This document shows positions 1-8,102 of a stretch of 12,594 nucleotides of DNA, piece by piece. The notes below the pieces were generated by a model that saw only the letters and a list, made by a program, of their open reading frames with translations, had not been told where the DNA came from and made no database searches. Location: the NCBI GenBank assembly GCA_009787485.1, contig WQWP01000067.1, positions 1 to 12,594 on the forward strand, given 5' to 3'. Position 1 is the stretch's first letter; each line of letters opens with the position of its first letter. This stretch comes from Lentimicrobiaceae bacterium. Lineage in GTDB: Bacteria; Bacteroidota; Bacteroidia; Bacteroidales; WCHB1-69. A program made the position numbers and the translations under genes.

Positions 1-2
1 GC

Positions 3-119
3 GACACCCCTGCGGGCGCCAACGCCTACCACTTCTACTTGACTTATTACTGTAACTACCTCCTGAGCGATTTGAAAAACAAGATGGATGGGTTGAGTGT
101 GAGGTGTGTGATGGAATAG
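3..119 (+). CDS. C-terminal end of a FISUMP (Fib_succ_major) domain protein, partial
   Basis: The gene enters from outside the window; only the last 38 codons and the TAG stop at 117-119 are visible. The peptide contains AYHFYLTYY near its start and ends in GLSVRCVME. An ending close to GfsVRCv is the hallmark of the Fibrobacter succinogenes major paralogous domain (Pfam Fib_succ_major, TIGR02145). These domains occur in surface or secreted lipoproteins of Bacteroidota and Fibrobacteres; their biochemical role is not well established. No T9SS tail follows, so anchoring would depend on the unseen N-terminus. The gene converges on the peptidase gene at 193-3132. Family assignment rests on a short tail only. 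Confidence 0.7.
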   Translation, partial: DTPAGANAYHFYLTYYCNYLLSDLKNKMDGLSVRCVME

Positions 120-124
120 TGGTA

Positions 125-153
125 GTTCGGCGGCGGCTCTGCCGCCGCCGAAC
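125..153. terminator. Perfect 13-bp GC-rich hairpin between convergent genes
   Basis: GTTCGGCGGCGGC (125-137) pairs perfectly with 141-153 around a TCT loop, in otherwise AT-rich DNA. It starts 6 bases after the stop of the FISUMP gene and lies 40 bases beyond the stop of the convergent peptidase gene, so an RNA-end role for one or both transcripts is the natural reading. The tract next to it is A9 on the + strand (154-162). A top-strand transcript would therefore carry hairpin then A-run, and a bottom-strand transcript U-run then hairpin. Neither is the canonical hairpin-then-U order. It may act as a 3'-end stabiliser or a REP-like element instead. Confidence 0.5.
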
Positions 154-192
154 AAAAAAAAACTTATTTGGAATTATTGTTGGGTTAGAGGT

Positions 193-3132
193 TTACTTCA
201 CTATCACTACCCGCTTCACCACAACCTCACCAGCATCCGAATACATCTTCACAAAATAAACCCCATTCCCATATTTACTCAAATCATTGATTTTTAAACT
301 GCCGTTTATATTGTTGTATGCAACTAATCTACGCCCTTGTACATCGTAAATTTCTACGCGGCTCAGCCCATCACCTTCAACGGTAATGTTACCGGTGGCA
401 GGGTTGGGAAATATGTTGAAGGTTTGAACTCCGGCAGGATTGTTGATGGATACTATCGTTAAACACTCTTTCTCCGATACTGGATTTTCGTCACAATCAT
501 TATACACGATTTCAACATAATAGCAATATATAGTATCCCAAATCTCAGGATCGAAAGAATCATTATGTAAGAAACTCAATTCTGTGGCAGGAATTATTTC
601 TGCATTGATTTGCTCATCATCTTTAAAAACGTTATAGCCGGCAAGTTCTATGCCTTCATATTCCGGAGCCGTCCATGAAATGAGAACATCATTTGTTTCG
701 GAGGACACGGTCACTGTTATATTTTCACCAAAAGGAACGCACATACCGTCAACAAGCACTGTTACAGGATTGGAATGTTCGCTTTCTAAAGAGCCTGACA
801 AATTGTACAAAGCGGCTACTTCATATTCATATTCGTCGTTTTGAGGAACGATATCGGTAAATAAAGTCTCGTTTCTAATGGGTTCTAATGTGATCAGCTC
901 ATCATTCCGGTAAATATTATATCCCCTAACGGGCAAACCGTTTTGTTCTTCCGGCGCTTCCCAGCTGAGAAAAATATGGTTCGCATTTTTTAACGTAAAT
1001 GTCAGGTTTTGAGGTGGAAAAAGTTCCGGCATTTCGCCTGGATATATGGAGCTAAGGTATGTTACTTGGTTGAAACCCGTAACGGCAATCGTTAACTCGG
1101 CAGTTGTTGAAACAGGTTCGTCAAAAACTATTTCGGCAACACCATTTTCCGCTAAGGCAGTTCCCAGAATGATTACTTCGTTGTTTTCATCAATATAAGT
1201 GATAGAGACCATAGCGCCTTCCACATCACAGTCAACAGAAAATTCGCTCGCTCCCGATGGAATAGTGGGCAAATGAGATATTGTCATTTCTTGTGGGGTT
1301 CTTGTACGGAATTGTAGAGTGGGGTCACCAAAAACCGTCCATGAATTGAAATCATTCCGGTTGTCGGTGCCGGCTCCGTGACGCATAAGCATTCTCTGTG
1401 TGCTGTTTAGCATCGTGCCGGCAATAGTTTTTTTAGGATTTCCGGGTAAGCCGTATGTGTAGCCGCCGGCCGTATGCGTAGTATCTAAACAAAGGTCAAT
1501 AAATTCGTCTTGTGCAGTTTGAGGTGGCGCCCAACCAATGCTGATAGTAGCCATAAGTGTGGCCACAGCTCCTGTGGGTTGATTGTTTTGCGTAGAGCGC
1601 ATCCAAGCTTCTGCAAAACAAGGAGATGATTGATTGGAAACCGTATAATTATATTTTCCATTTAAACATGCCACTGAGTAAATAAAAGGGAGTTTACCTG
1701 CATTCTGTAGTGCAGTTACGTTTGCGTTAGTGTAACTTGGGCTACCGTACGGGGTCCATGCAGTTGCACTTCCATGGTTACAATAATTTGCCATACCTGC
1801 GCCACTATTAAAATGTTGCGTAATTAGAGCGTTAGAAGTGTTCGGATATCCCGGACAATTATACCAATAATCCTGATGAACAGTTGTGTATCCATAATCC
1901 AATAAGCGTAGCCTTATATTTTCCATGTGTCTATAGTCATTCTCTTGCCCATCATGTCCGCCCGGAGTATTTGGCCCATGTCCGTATTCATTAGCGCTTA
2001 TTCCAGTAGCATCGGTTAGCCATGTATCAGAGGTCGTCATATCACGTTCATACCAAATTGTGCGCTCTACTTGTGTTTCTACATGTGCTATGGTTTCTGC
2101 GGAAAATCTTCCCATAAGTATTTCCAAATAGGGGTCGGTGCCCACAAGTTGTCCATACATTATATCAGAAGGAATAGATGAGGTGCCCAAAAATGGGATT
2201 TGGGCTACATCGCCTATAAAAAGCACAAAAGCTAAATTGTTTTCAGGAGCATTATAGTAGTTTAGAATATAACTTTTTATTCCTGAAGCAGTTGTGCTTG
2301 TTTCAGTTGTAGATACCATGGTGGTTTTACGCCCAATCGTGCGCTTCCAGTCAACGTATGGTTTCATCGCATCCATAAACGCAGGATGACAGATAATTAG
2401 CAATTCTCCTTCTTCGCCTGTGGGATAATCTCTGGTAAAGTTAGCATAGTTAATAAACATATTATTATACATTTGATTGAAGGTGGGATCAATGGTTTTG
2501 TGTCTTTTTTGTGTGGTAAACTCATTCTCTCCCGGTTCGTCGGTATAATTTACGGTAACCGTCATTTCGGAATAAATTCTAAGAACTTTTGTAACAGGGT
2601 TGTATTGAACGGGATACGCAAAAATGGTTGTCCCTCTCACATCACGCATAATAAATATTTCGTTTATTACCGCCAAATTTCCGGGAAAGAACGCATCTTG
2701 ATCATACACTTCACCTTTCACGTAAGGAACGGTTTCGGGATCTACACTACGTTTTAGATTACCTTTTGAAGGAGCAATTTCAACATTTTCAAATTCGGCA
2801 TATTCGCTATAAGTAATATTCAACTCTGCCGAGCCCATATCGGGAATAATAATGGCAGTGGGCAAGTAAATCAGTTCAGGGTTCCCTGCTTCCATCATTA
2901 CAGGCGCTTTCGCCGATAACATTTTACTCGCTGTTCCATAATTCGTAGCCACTTCAATTAAATTGAGTTCATTAAGATCAAATTTAATGGTAGTAGAAAC
3001 TGACTTTTCGGAAACTAAAGCTACTTCATTTGGATGAAGATAATTTTTTCCGACAACAATTTGTTGAGATTGTGCTGACATGTTCAAAGATATGAGTGTC
3101 AGTGCACTAAAAAATAAAAAGAACTTTTTCAT
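193..3132 (-). CDS. Gingipain-like C25 cysteine peptidase with T9SS type A sorting domain
   Basis: A 979-residue secreted endopeptidase. Residues 1-20 form a Sec signal peptide (KK then a hydrophobic run, ending MSA-QS). Residues about 25-210 are a gingipain-type propeptide ending near the basic QKR. The peptidase domain spans about 242-610 and has the C25 dyad: His453 in NYCNHGSATAW and Cys489 in PFIYSVACLNGKY. VGTDPYLEILMGRFS (330-344) and WTVFGDPTL also match Arg-gingipains. An Ig-like module (about 612-698) and two Fn3-like modules (about 704-795 and 800-893) follow. The C-terminus, from FNIFPNPATG (905) to VVVKRVVIVK, is a type A sorting domain, so export through the T9SS and surface anchoring or release are expected. 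From memory of RgpB, Asp399 aligns with the S1 aspartate, suggesting Arg specificity. The ATG at 3132 gives a clean signal peptide. The gene appears intact and is transcribed alone. Confidence 0.95.
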   Translation of the reverse strand: MKKFFLFFSALTLISLNMSAQSQQIVVGKNYLHPNEVALVSEKSVSTTIKFDLNELNLIEVATNYGTASKMLSAKAPVMMEAGNPELIYLPTAIIIPDMGSAELNITYSEYAEFENVEIAPSKGNLKRSVDPETVPYVKGEVYDQDAFFPGNLAVINEIFIMRDVRGTTIFAYPVQYNPVTKVLRIYSEMTVTVNYTDEPGENEFTTQKRHKTIDPTFNQMYNNMFINYANFTRDYPTGEEGELLIICHPAFMDAMKPYVDWKRTIGRKTTMVSTTETSTTASGIKSYILNYYNAPENNLAFVLFIGDVAQIPFLGTSSIPSDIMYGQLVGTDPYLEILMGRFSAETIAHVETQVERTIWYERDMTTSDTWLTDATGISANEYGHGPNTPGGHDGQENDYRHMENIRLRLLDYGYTTVHQDYWYNCPGYPNTSNALITQHFNSGAGMANYCNHGSATAWTPYGSPSYTNANVTALQNAGKLPFIYSVACLNGKYNYTVSNQSSPCFAEAWMRSTQNNQPTGAVATLMATISIGWAPPQTAQDEFIDLCLDTTHTAGGYTYGLPGNPKKTIAGTMLNSTQRMLMRHGAGTDNRNDFNSWTVFGDPTLQFRTRTPQEMTISHLPTIPSGASEFSVDCDVEGAMVSITYIDENNEVIILGTALAENGVAEIVFDEPVSTTAELTIAVTGFNQVTYLSSIYPGEMPELFPPQNLTFTLKNANHIFLSWEAPEEQNGLPVRGYNIYRNDELITLEPIRNETLFTDIVPQNDEYEYEVAALYNLSGSLESEHSNPVTVLVDGMCVPFGENITVTVSSETNDVLISWTAPEYEGIELAGYNVFKDDEQINAEIIPATELSFLHNDSFDPEIWDTIYCYYVEIVYNDCDENPVSEKECLTIVSINNPAGVQTFNIFPNPATGNITVEGDGLSRVEIYDVQGRRLVAYNNINGSLKINDLSKYGNGVYFVKMYSDAGEVVVKRVVIVK

Positions 3133-3176
3133 GTTTAAATATTTAGATTAATTTATATTTTATGTTAATAAAGCCG

Positions 3177-3184
3177 CAAAAGTA
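3177..3184 (-). promoter_or_regulatory. Candidate Bacteroidota -7 box for the peptidase gene
   Basis: The bottom strand reads TACTTTTG, an exact match to the TAnnTTTG -7 element of Bacteroidota promoters. It lies about 45 bases upstream of the peptidase ATG, implying an AT-rich leader of roughly 40 nt. I do not find a convincing TTTG/TTG -33 element at the usual 17-23 base spacing, so the call rests on the -7 box and its position alone. Confidence 0.45.
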
Positions 3185-3271
3185 GAAAAAAGTATGAGTA
3201 CGTGTAAGAAAAAGCAAGAATTATGCCATTTTTTCGTTACATAATTTCCGTAACACAATAACCTCAATAGC

Positions 3272-4987
3272 GTGAGATCGAAAATTACTCAAATATTCGA
3301 GAAAAATATTAAAACAAAACTTGCTTTTGTGTTGATTACCATTATTATACTATGCATAGGATTTGTTATGGTAACAAAAAGTTTGTTTTCTGAGTTTAGA
3401 AAACAGCAGGAGCAATACCGGTATAATACGCAAGTTCTTCTGGAAGTCAATAATTTAGTATCTCAATTTTATGATATACAAGAATATGGAAATATGTTTT
3501 TAGTGCAAAAAGAGGTGCATTATTTGCATATTTATCAAATGCAAATTGATACTTTTCAGCAAAAATTAGAGCATATTGTGCAATTTATTCAACATGACGA
3601 TGAAAACAGGTATTTAGCGGATATTACCGTTTTGCTTTATGAAAAAAAAATCATGTTAAAACAGTTGCAACAATTATTTGTTAGTAAAAAAGATATTGAT
3701 GAGTTGTATCAAAAAATTGCTGCTAAAATTGAAGATGAAATATATAGAAATATGTCGCAATCGGAAGTTCATACCACGGTACAACAAGATACCGTGTGGC
3801 AAGAGCACAAAAAATTCGGACAACGCCTGAGGGAAGCTTTTCGTTCTTCTAAAAAAAGAGATAAAGACATATCTGTTATTAACACATTGATTATTACGGA
3901 TAACGTTGCTTCAAAATTGTTTGCGGTAAATTCATTGTTAGATAGTTTATACGAACTTACGCAACAATATCAACATCAATATACTACAAAAATTAACAAG
4001 ATTGAAGTTGAGCTGTATGCGTTACTTACCGCCGATCAGTATATCAATAGAGAAATTACGGATCTATTACTGCAACTGCATGAAGGGATGTTATTGAATG
4101 TAATTTCTTTAGGTGAAGAATATGAAGAAATTGTACGATCTGCATTAATAAGAAGTATTGTTGCCGGAGCGATCACAGTGCTGCTTATCACAACGCTTAT
4201 CTTTTTTATTCTCAAGAATATAAAAACAATTCGGAAAACTAACGACGCTTTAGCGTTGGAAAAACAGAGAACGGAAGAGTTAATGGAGAGCCGGCATCAA
4301 TTGCTTTTGATTACGTCGCACGATATTAAAACGCCGCTCAGCGCCCTTTTGGGATATTTGGAATTATGGGAAGATGAGAGTTTATCGCCCCAGCAACTTC
4401 GCGAATTAGATATCATGCAATATACAGGTAAGAGTATATTGGCATTGTTGAATAATTTATTGGAATTTTCGCGTTTGGAGCAACGAAAATCGCAAGTCAT
4501 ACAAGAAAACACTGAAATTGTACCATTTTTTATGGAAATTGTAGAAATGTTTCAGCCTTTGTGCAACGAAAAAAAGAATAAGCTGCATTATTCAATTGAG
4601 GTGAAGAATAATCCGCAAATTGTAACCGACTTGCTAAAATTGAAACAAATTACGGTAAATTTGATCTCCAATGCAGTAAAATATACCTCCGAAGGCGAAG
4701 TAAATGTGCGCGTAGAAGAAATTGATGAGCCCAACTTGCAGCTCATGGTTACGGTTTCCGATACAGGAAAAGGTATCCCGAAAGAAAAATTATCCTCTCT
4801 TTTTGAGCCGTTTACGAGAATTGAAAAAAACAGTTTCGGCATTGAGGGCAGCGGGCTCGGGCTTTTTGTGGTAAAGGGTTTGGTTGACCTCTTAGGAGGA
4901 ACCGTTGAAATTCAAACCGAAGAGGATCAAGGTACTGCGATAAGTTTTACGATTCCTTTTGAGCCTGTTTCAGTAGCTACCCGATAG
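3272..4987 (+). CDS. Membrane-bound sensor histidine kinase
   Basis: A 571-residue two-component sensor kinase. TM1 lies at about 17-38 and TM2 at about 292-314. Between them is a periplasmic sensor region of some 250 residues that looks almost entirely helical, rich in Gln, Leu and Glu, with no recognised ligand domain. The HisKA domain has the H-box SHDIKTPLSALLGY with phospho-acceptor His350. The HATPase domain shows the N-box (TVNLISNAVKYT, Asn463 and Asn467), G1 (DTGKGIP, 497-503), F-box (LFEPFTRI) and G2 (GSGLGL, 526-531). There is no receiver domain and no response regulator nearby, so the partner is encoded elsewhere. The start is GTG at 3272: an in-frame TAA at 3251 limits upstream extension, and the first internal ATG (residue 33) would remove most of TM1. 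The dehydratase follows after 43 bases and may share the transcript. Confidence 0.93.
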   Translation: MRSKITQIFEKNIKTKLAFVLITIIILCIGFVMVTKSLFSEFRKQQEQYRYNTQVLLEVNNLVSQFYDIQEYGNMFLVQKEVHYLHIYQMQIDTFQQKLEHIVQFIQHDDENRYLADITVLLYEKKIMLKQLQQLFVSKKDIDELYQKIAAKIEDEIYRNMSQSEVHTTVQQDTVWQEHKKFGQRLREAFRSSKKRDKDISVINTLIITDNVASKLFAVNSLLDSLYELTQQYQHQYTTKINKIEVELYALLTADQYINREITDLLLQLHEGMLLNVISLGEEYEEIVRSALIRSIVAGAITVLLITTLIFFILKNIKTIRKTNDALALEKQRTEELMESRHQLLLITSHDIKTPLSALLGYLELWEDESLSPQQLRELDIMQYTGKSILALLNNLLEFSRLEQRKSQVIQENTEIVPFFMEIVEMFQPLCNEKKNKLHYSIEVKNNPQIVTDLLKLKQITVNLISNAVKYTSEGEVNVRVEEIDEPNLQLMVTVSDTGKGIPKEKLSSLFEPFTRIEKNSFGIEGSGLGLFVVKGLVDLLGGTVEIQTEEDQGTAISFTIPFEPVSVATR

Positions 4988-5030
4988 TGAGTTTTTTTCT
5001 GTTTCTTTGCCAGCGTTACAGTTACCCCTA

Positions 5031-6923
5031 ATGAAAAATTACCATATTCAAAATTTGCGTTTTGTTCCCAGTGCTGTGATTTTGGGAATAGATATATGTA
5101 TCGTCTTCTTTGCGACAATGTTAGCGATTTTTTTCAGGGATAGTTATATCGGAATTTTACACCCTGCTACTGTTTTTTCTCCCATCATTCCCATTGTGAT
5201 TTTGGGAGTACGCGCGTTGTTTTTTATGCTGTTTAAAATTCCAAAAATTGTAGTACGCTACACCAATTCTAAAGATGCATTAATCATATTTCTATCTGCT
5301 TTTTCAGGAACCGTTGTGCTGTTTTTGTTAAGCTATTTGCTTTGGGCTTTGAACTTTAACCTCAATCGTTTTATTCCGATTTCCATTATTGGGATGGAGT
5401 TTTTTATCACCACCACCTTAATGGTTATGTATCGTTTTGCTTTCAAAATCTATTTTTTAGAGAAAATGAATCCTAAAAAAATGAAAAAAAACATTGTGAT
5501 TGTGGGCGCCGGCGTGAGCGGCATTACCACAAAAAGGGTGTTAGACAGAGATACGGAGAGCAAATACAATGTGCTTTCATTTTTTGATGATGATCTGAAA
5601 AAACAAGGCATGAACTTAGAAAGTTTACCCGTTCGCGCCCTTACCCAATTGGACGAGTATCTATCTGAAAATGAGATTTATTTTCTAATTATTTCTATTC
5701 AGAATTTTCCGGTGCGTAAAAAAAATCAAATTACGGAAATTGCACTCAAACATAATGTTAAAGTGTTAATCGTGCCGCCGGTAATCAATTGGATTAACGG
5801 TGAATTAAGTTTTAATCAAATCAAGAAGGTAAAGATTGAGGAACTTTTGGAACGCGAGGTTATTGATATTGATAACTCACTGGTTCATAAGGACATTATT
5901 GGCAAAACCATTTTAATAACAGGCGCTGCCGGCTCTATCGGAAGTGAAATGGTGCGGCAATTTTTAAACTTTGATATCAAAAAATTGATCTTGTTGGATA
6001 ATTCGGAAACGCCGGTCTTCTTTTTGCAACAAGAATTAAGCGGAAAAAAAAGATTTAGAAACATTGAGATCATATTGGCGGATATTTCTGATAATGTTAA
6101 AATGGAAGAGGTTATGGCATATTATAAACCCGACGCTGTATATCATGCCGCTGCTTATAAACATGTGCAACTGATGGAGGAAAATGTTCACGCCGCCATT
6201 AAAAACAACGTGGAAGGCACGAAGATTTTGGCAGATTTGGCAGTGCAATACGGTACGAAAAAGTTTGTGATGATTTCTACCGACAAAGCGGTAAACCCCA
6301 CCGGCGTGATGGGCGCCTCGAAACGGATTGCCGAAGTTTATGTGCAATCGCTGAATTATACACAGGGGACGACCAAATTTATAACCACACGTTTTGGCAA
6401 TGTGCTGGAATCCAATGGATCCGCCATTCCCATATTCAGAGAGCAAATTGCGCAAGGCGGTCCCGTAACGATTACGCATCCGGAGATTACGCGCTATTTT
6501 ATGACGATTGCCGAAGCATGCCAATTGGTAATTACGGCAGGCGCCATGGGAGAAGGCGGCGAGATTTTTATTTTCGACATGGGAGAATCCGTTAAGATTT
6601 ACGACCTGGCAGTGAAAATGATAAAACTCTCAGGATTAACCCTCGGAAAAGATATTGCCATTGACTTTACCGGATTGCGCCCGGGCGAAAAGCTGTACGA
6701 AGAACTTTTAGCAACTGCAGAAAATACAAAACCCACGCCCCATAAAAAAATTATGATTGCGGAGGTGAGAAAATACGATTATCACGAAATTGAAAAAAAA
6801 ATTGAACATTTAATCGCCCTGAAAAACGACAACCCGACACATGTAGTAAGATTAATGAAAGAGATTGTTCCGGAATATATTAGTATGAACTCGAAATTTG
6901 AAACTTTGGATAGGATTTTTTAA
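5031..6923 (+). CDS. WbpM/CapD/FlaA1-type nucleotide-sugar 4,6-dehydratase
   Basis: A 630-residue inner-membrane enzyme of the polysaccharide-biosynthesis SDR family, which removes water from UDP-GlcNAc-type sugars to give 4-keto-6-deoxy intermediates for capsule, O-antigen or glycoprotein glycans. Four TM helices lie at about 12-35, 46-68, 83-107 and 114-138. A first Rossmann fold follows (VGAGVSG, about 158-164), then the catalytic SDR domain with GAAGSIGSE (298-306), ADISD, HAAAYKHV (372-379) and the segment from STDK (416) to MGASK (427-431). The MxxxK pair in place of YxxxK is the WbpM-group signature. GLRPGEKLYEELL near 547-559 is also typical. Length matches full-length WbpM. I chose ATG 5031 over the in-frame TTG at 5007, which would add eight residues with no family support. 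No other glycan genes are adjacent, so the final sugar cannot be named. Confidence 0.94.
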   Translation: MKNYHIQNLRFVPSAVILGIDICIVFFATMLAIFFRDSYIGILHPATVFSPIIPIVILGVRALFFMLFKIPKIVVRYTNSKDALIIFLSAFSGTVVLFLLSYLLWALNFNLNRFIPISIIGMEFFITTTLMVMYRFAFKIYFLEKMNPKKMKKNIVIVGAGVSGITTKRVLDRDTESKYNVLSFFDDDLKKQGMNLESLPVRALTQLDEYLSENEIYFLIISIQNFPVRKKNQITEIALKHNVKVLIVPPVINWINGELSFNQIKKVKIEELLEREVIDIDNSLVHKDIIGKTILITGAAGSIGSEMVRQFLNFDIKKLILLDNSETPVFFLQQELSGKKRFRNIEIILADISDNVKMEEVMAYYKPDAVYHAAAYKHVQLMEENVHAAIKNNVEGTKILADLAVQYGTKKFVMISTDKAVNPTGVMGASKRIAEVYVQSLNYTQGTTKFITTRFGNVLESNGSAIPIFREQIAQGGPVTITHPEITRYFMTIAEACQLVITAGAMGEGGEIFIFDMGESVKIYDLAVKMIKLSGLTLGKDIAIDFTGLRPGEKLYEELLATAENTKPTPHKKIMIAEVRKYDYHEIEKKIEHLIALKNDNPTHVVRLMKEIVPEYISMNSKFETLDRIF

Positions 6924-6959
6924 ATCTTATATATCCGTCAGTTAAAACTGGCAGCAAAT

Positions 6960-7015
6960 TGAACCTTAAACCTTGAACTTTAAATCTTAAATTTTAAATT
7001 TTAAATCTTAAATCT
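6960..7015 (+). repeat. Array of eight tandem 7-bp repeats (TRAAYYT) upstream of meaB
   Basis: The 56 bases parse without gaps into eight heptamers: TGAACCT, TAAACCT, TGAACTT, TAAATCT, TAAATTT, TAAATTT, TAAATCT, TAAATCT. The consensus is T-purine-AA-(A/C/T)-pyrimidine-T; the 5' units are the more divergent ones. The array ends 4 bases before the meaB ATG, so it forms most of its leader. A lone TAAATCT also sits at 6921-6927, overlapping the dehydratase stop codon. The same unit recurs at the 3' end of meaB (8081-8102). Its function is unknown. Copy number could vary by slippage, and the array could influence expression of the gene right after it. Confidence 0.85.
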
Positions 7016-7787
7016 TTAAATGTCAAACACCTCCGCCCTTCACATCCAGGAAGCCATCCCCCAACCGGAGCCGGTTTCGCCTTATCTTCAGTTTAAAAGG
7101 AAGAAAAAATTATCTGCCGATGGGTATCTTGCCGGTATCTTGGAAGGAAACAGAGTGGTATTAAGTCAAGCCATTACACTAATTGAAAGCACTGCACATC
7201 ATGATATTGTGGTCGCCAATCAAATTATTGAGAAATGCTTGCCGTATTCGGGAAATTCTATGAGAATTGGCATCACAGGAGTGCCCGGAGTGGGAAAAAG
7301 TACGTTTATTGAAACTTTTGGAAAATACCTGACTTCTATTGGAAAGAAATTAGCCGTATTGGCAGTGGACCCGAGCAGCGAGCGCTCGAAAGGGAGCATT
7401 TTGGGGGACAAAACGCGCATGGAGGAACTCTCCATTGATCCGAATGCGTTCATCCGCCCTTCGCCGTCGGGGCTTACATTGGGCGGAGTGGCGCGCAAAA
7501 CCCGCGAAACCATTATCCTTTGCGAAGCTGCCGGTTTTGATGTCATCATTATTGAAACAGTGGGCGTTGGACAATCGGAAACCGCAGTGAAATCTATGGT
7601 GGATTTTTTCTTGTTGTTAATGCTCTCAGGCGCCGGTGATGAACTGCAAGGCATTAAACGAGGCATTATGGAAATGGCAGATGCCCTCATCATTACCAAA
7701 GCCGATGGCGATAATGTAGCGAAAGCTACTGCCGCAAAAGCACTATATCAGTCTGCATTACAATTATTTCCGAAAAACGAAAACGGA

Positions 7788-7790
7788 TAG
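7788..7790 (+). other. In-frame amber codon at a conserved Trp position of meaB
   Basis: Codon 257 is TAG, preceded by NENG and followed in the same frame by EPPVGTCSV. No frameshift is needed to continue: 7020, 7788 and 8103 are all in one phase. The substitution consistent with the family is TGG to TAG. Four other genes in this window (ending at 119, 4987, 11563 and 11868) end in TAG, so the codon is used as a normal stop in this genome. Confidence 0.85.
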
Positions 7791-8080
7791 GAACCTCCGG
7801 TAGGTACTTGTTCCGTCTTTCTTAAAGATAGTATAGGAAAAATTTGGGAGATTATTGCTGATTTTGAAAAACTAACTAAAGAGAATGATTTCTTCTCGAA
7901 ACATCGGACAGAACAATCTGTGAAAACCTTTTTCGATTGGATGAATCATTTGTTAAAAGATGATTTTTATTCAAATACAAATATTGAAAACAGTATAAAT
8001 AATATTATCCCTGCAATAAGAGAGGGTAGGGTTTCGCCTTATCAAGCGGGAACAAATTTAGTTCAAAGTTATCAAAATTT

Positions 8081-8102
8081 TAAATCTTTAAATCTTAAAT
8101 TT
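8081..8102 (+). repeat. Second TAAATCT heptamer array, inside the 3' end of meaB
   Basis: TAAATCT, one extra T, TAAATCT and TAAATTT lie in a row, the same unit as the array in front of meaB. Here the repeat is coding: it supplies the last residues of the read-through MeaB frame (FKSLNLKF) and runs into the TTG start of the ABC exporter. The two arrays are about 1.1 kb apart in direct orientation, with meaB between them. Confidence 0.75.

Noticed and set aside
5007..5030. TTG start eight codons upstream for the dehydratase
   Set aside because: The ATG at 5031 gives a natural start just before the first membrane helix; the extra residues PALQLPL have no family support.
6036..6524. 162-codon ORF on the bottom strand inside the dehydratase gene
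   Set aside because: It lies opposite strongly conserved SDR motifs and its translation is low-complexity with no recognisable domain; it is a shadow frame.
6929..6953. Short inverted repeat CAGTT/AACTG after the dehydratase gene as a terminator
   Set aside because: Only a 5-bp stem (7 with a wobble), almost no loop, and no T-run after it.
7220..7699. 159-codon ORF on the bottom strand inside meaB
   Set aside because: It is antisense to the conserved GTPase motifs and is explained by them.
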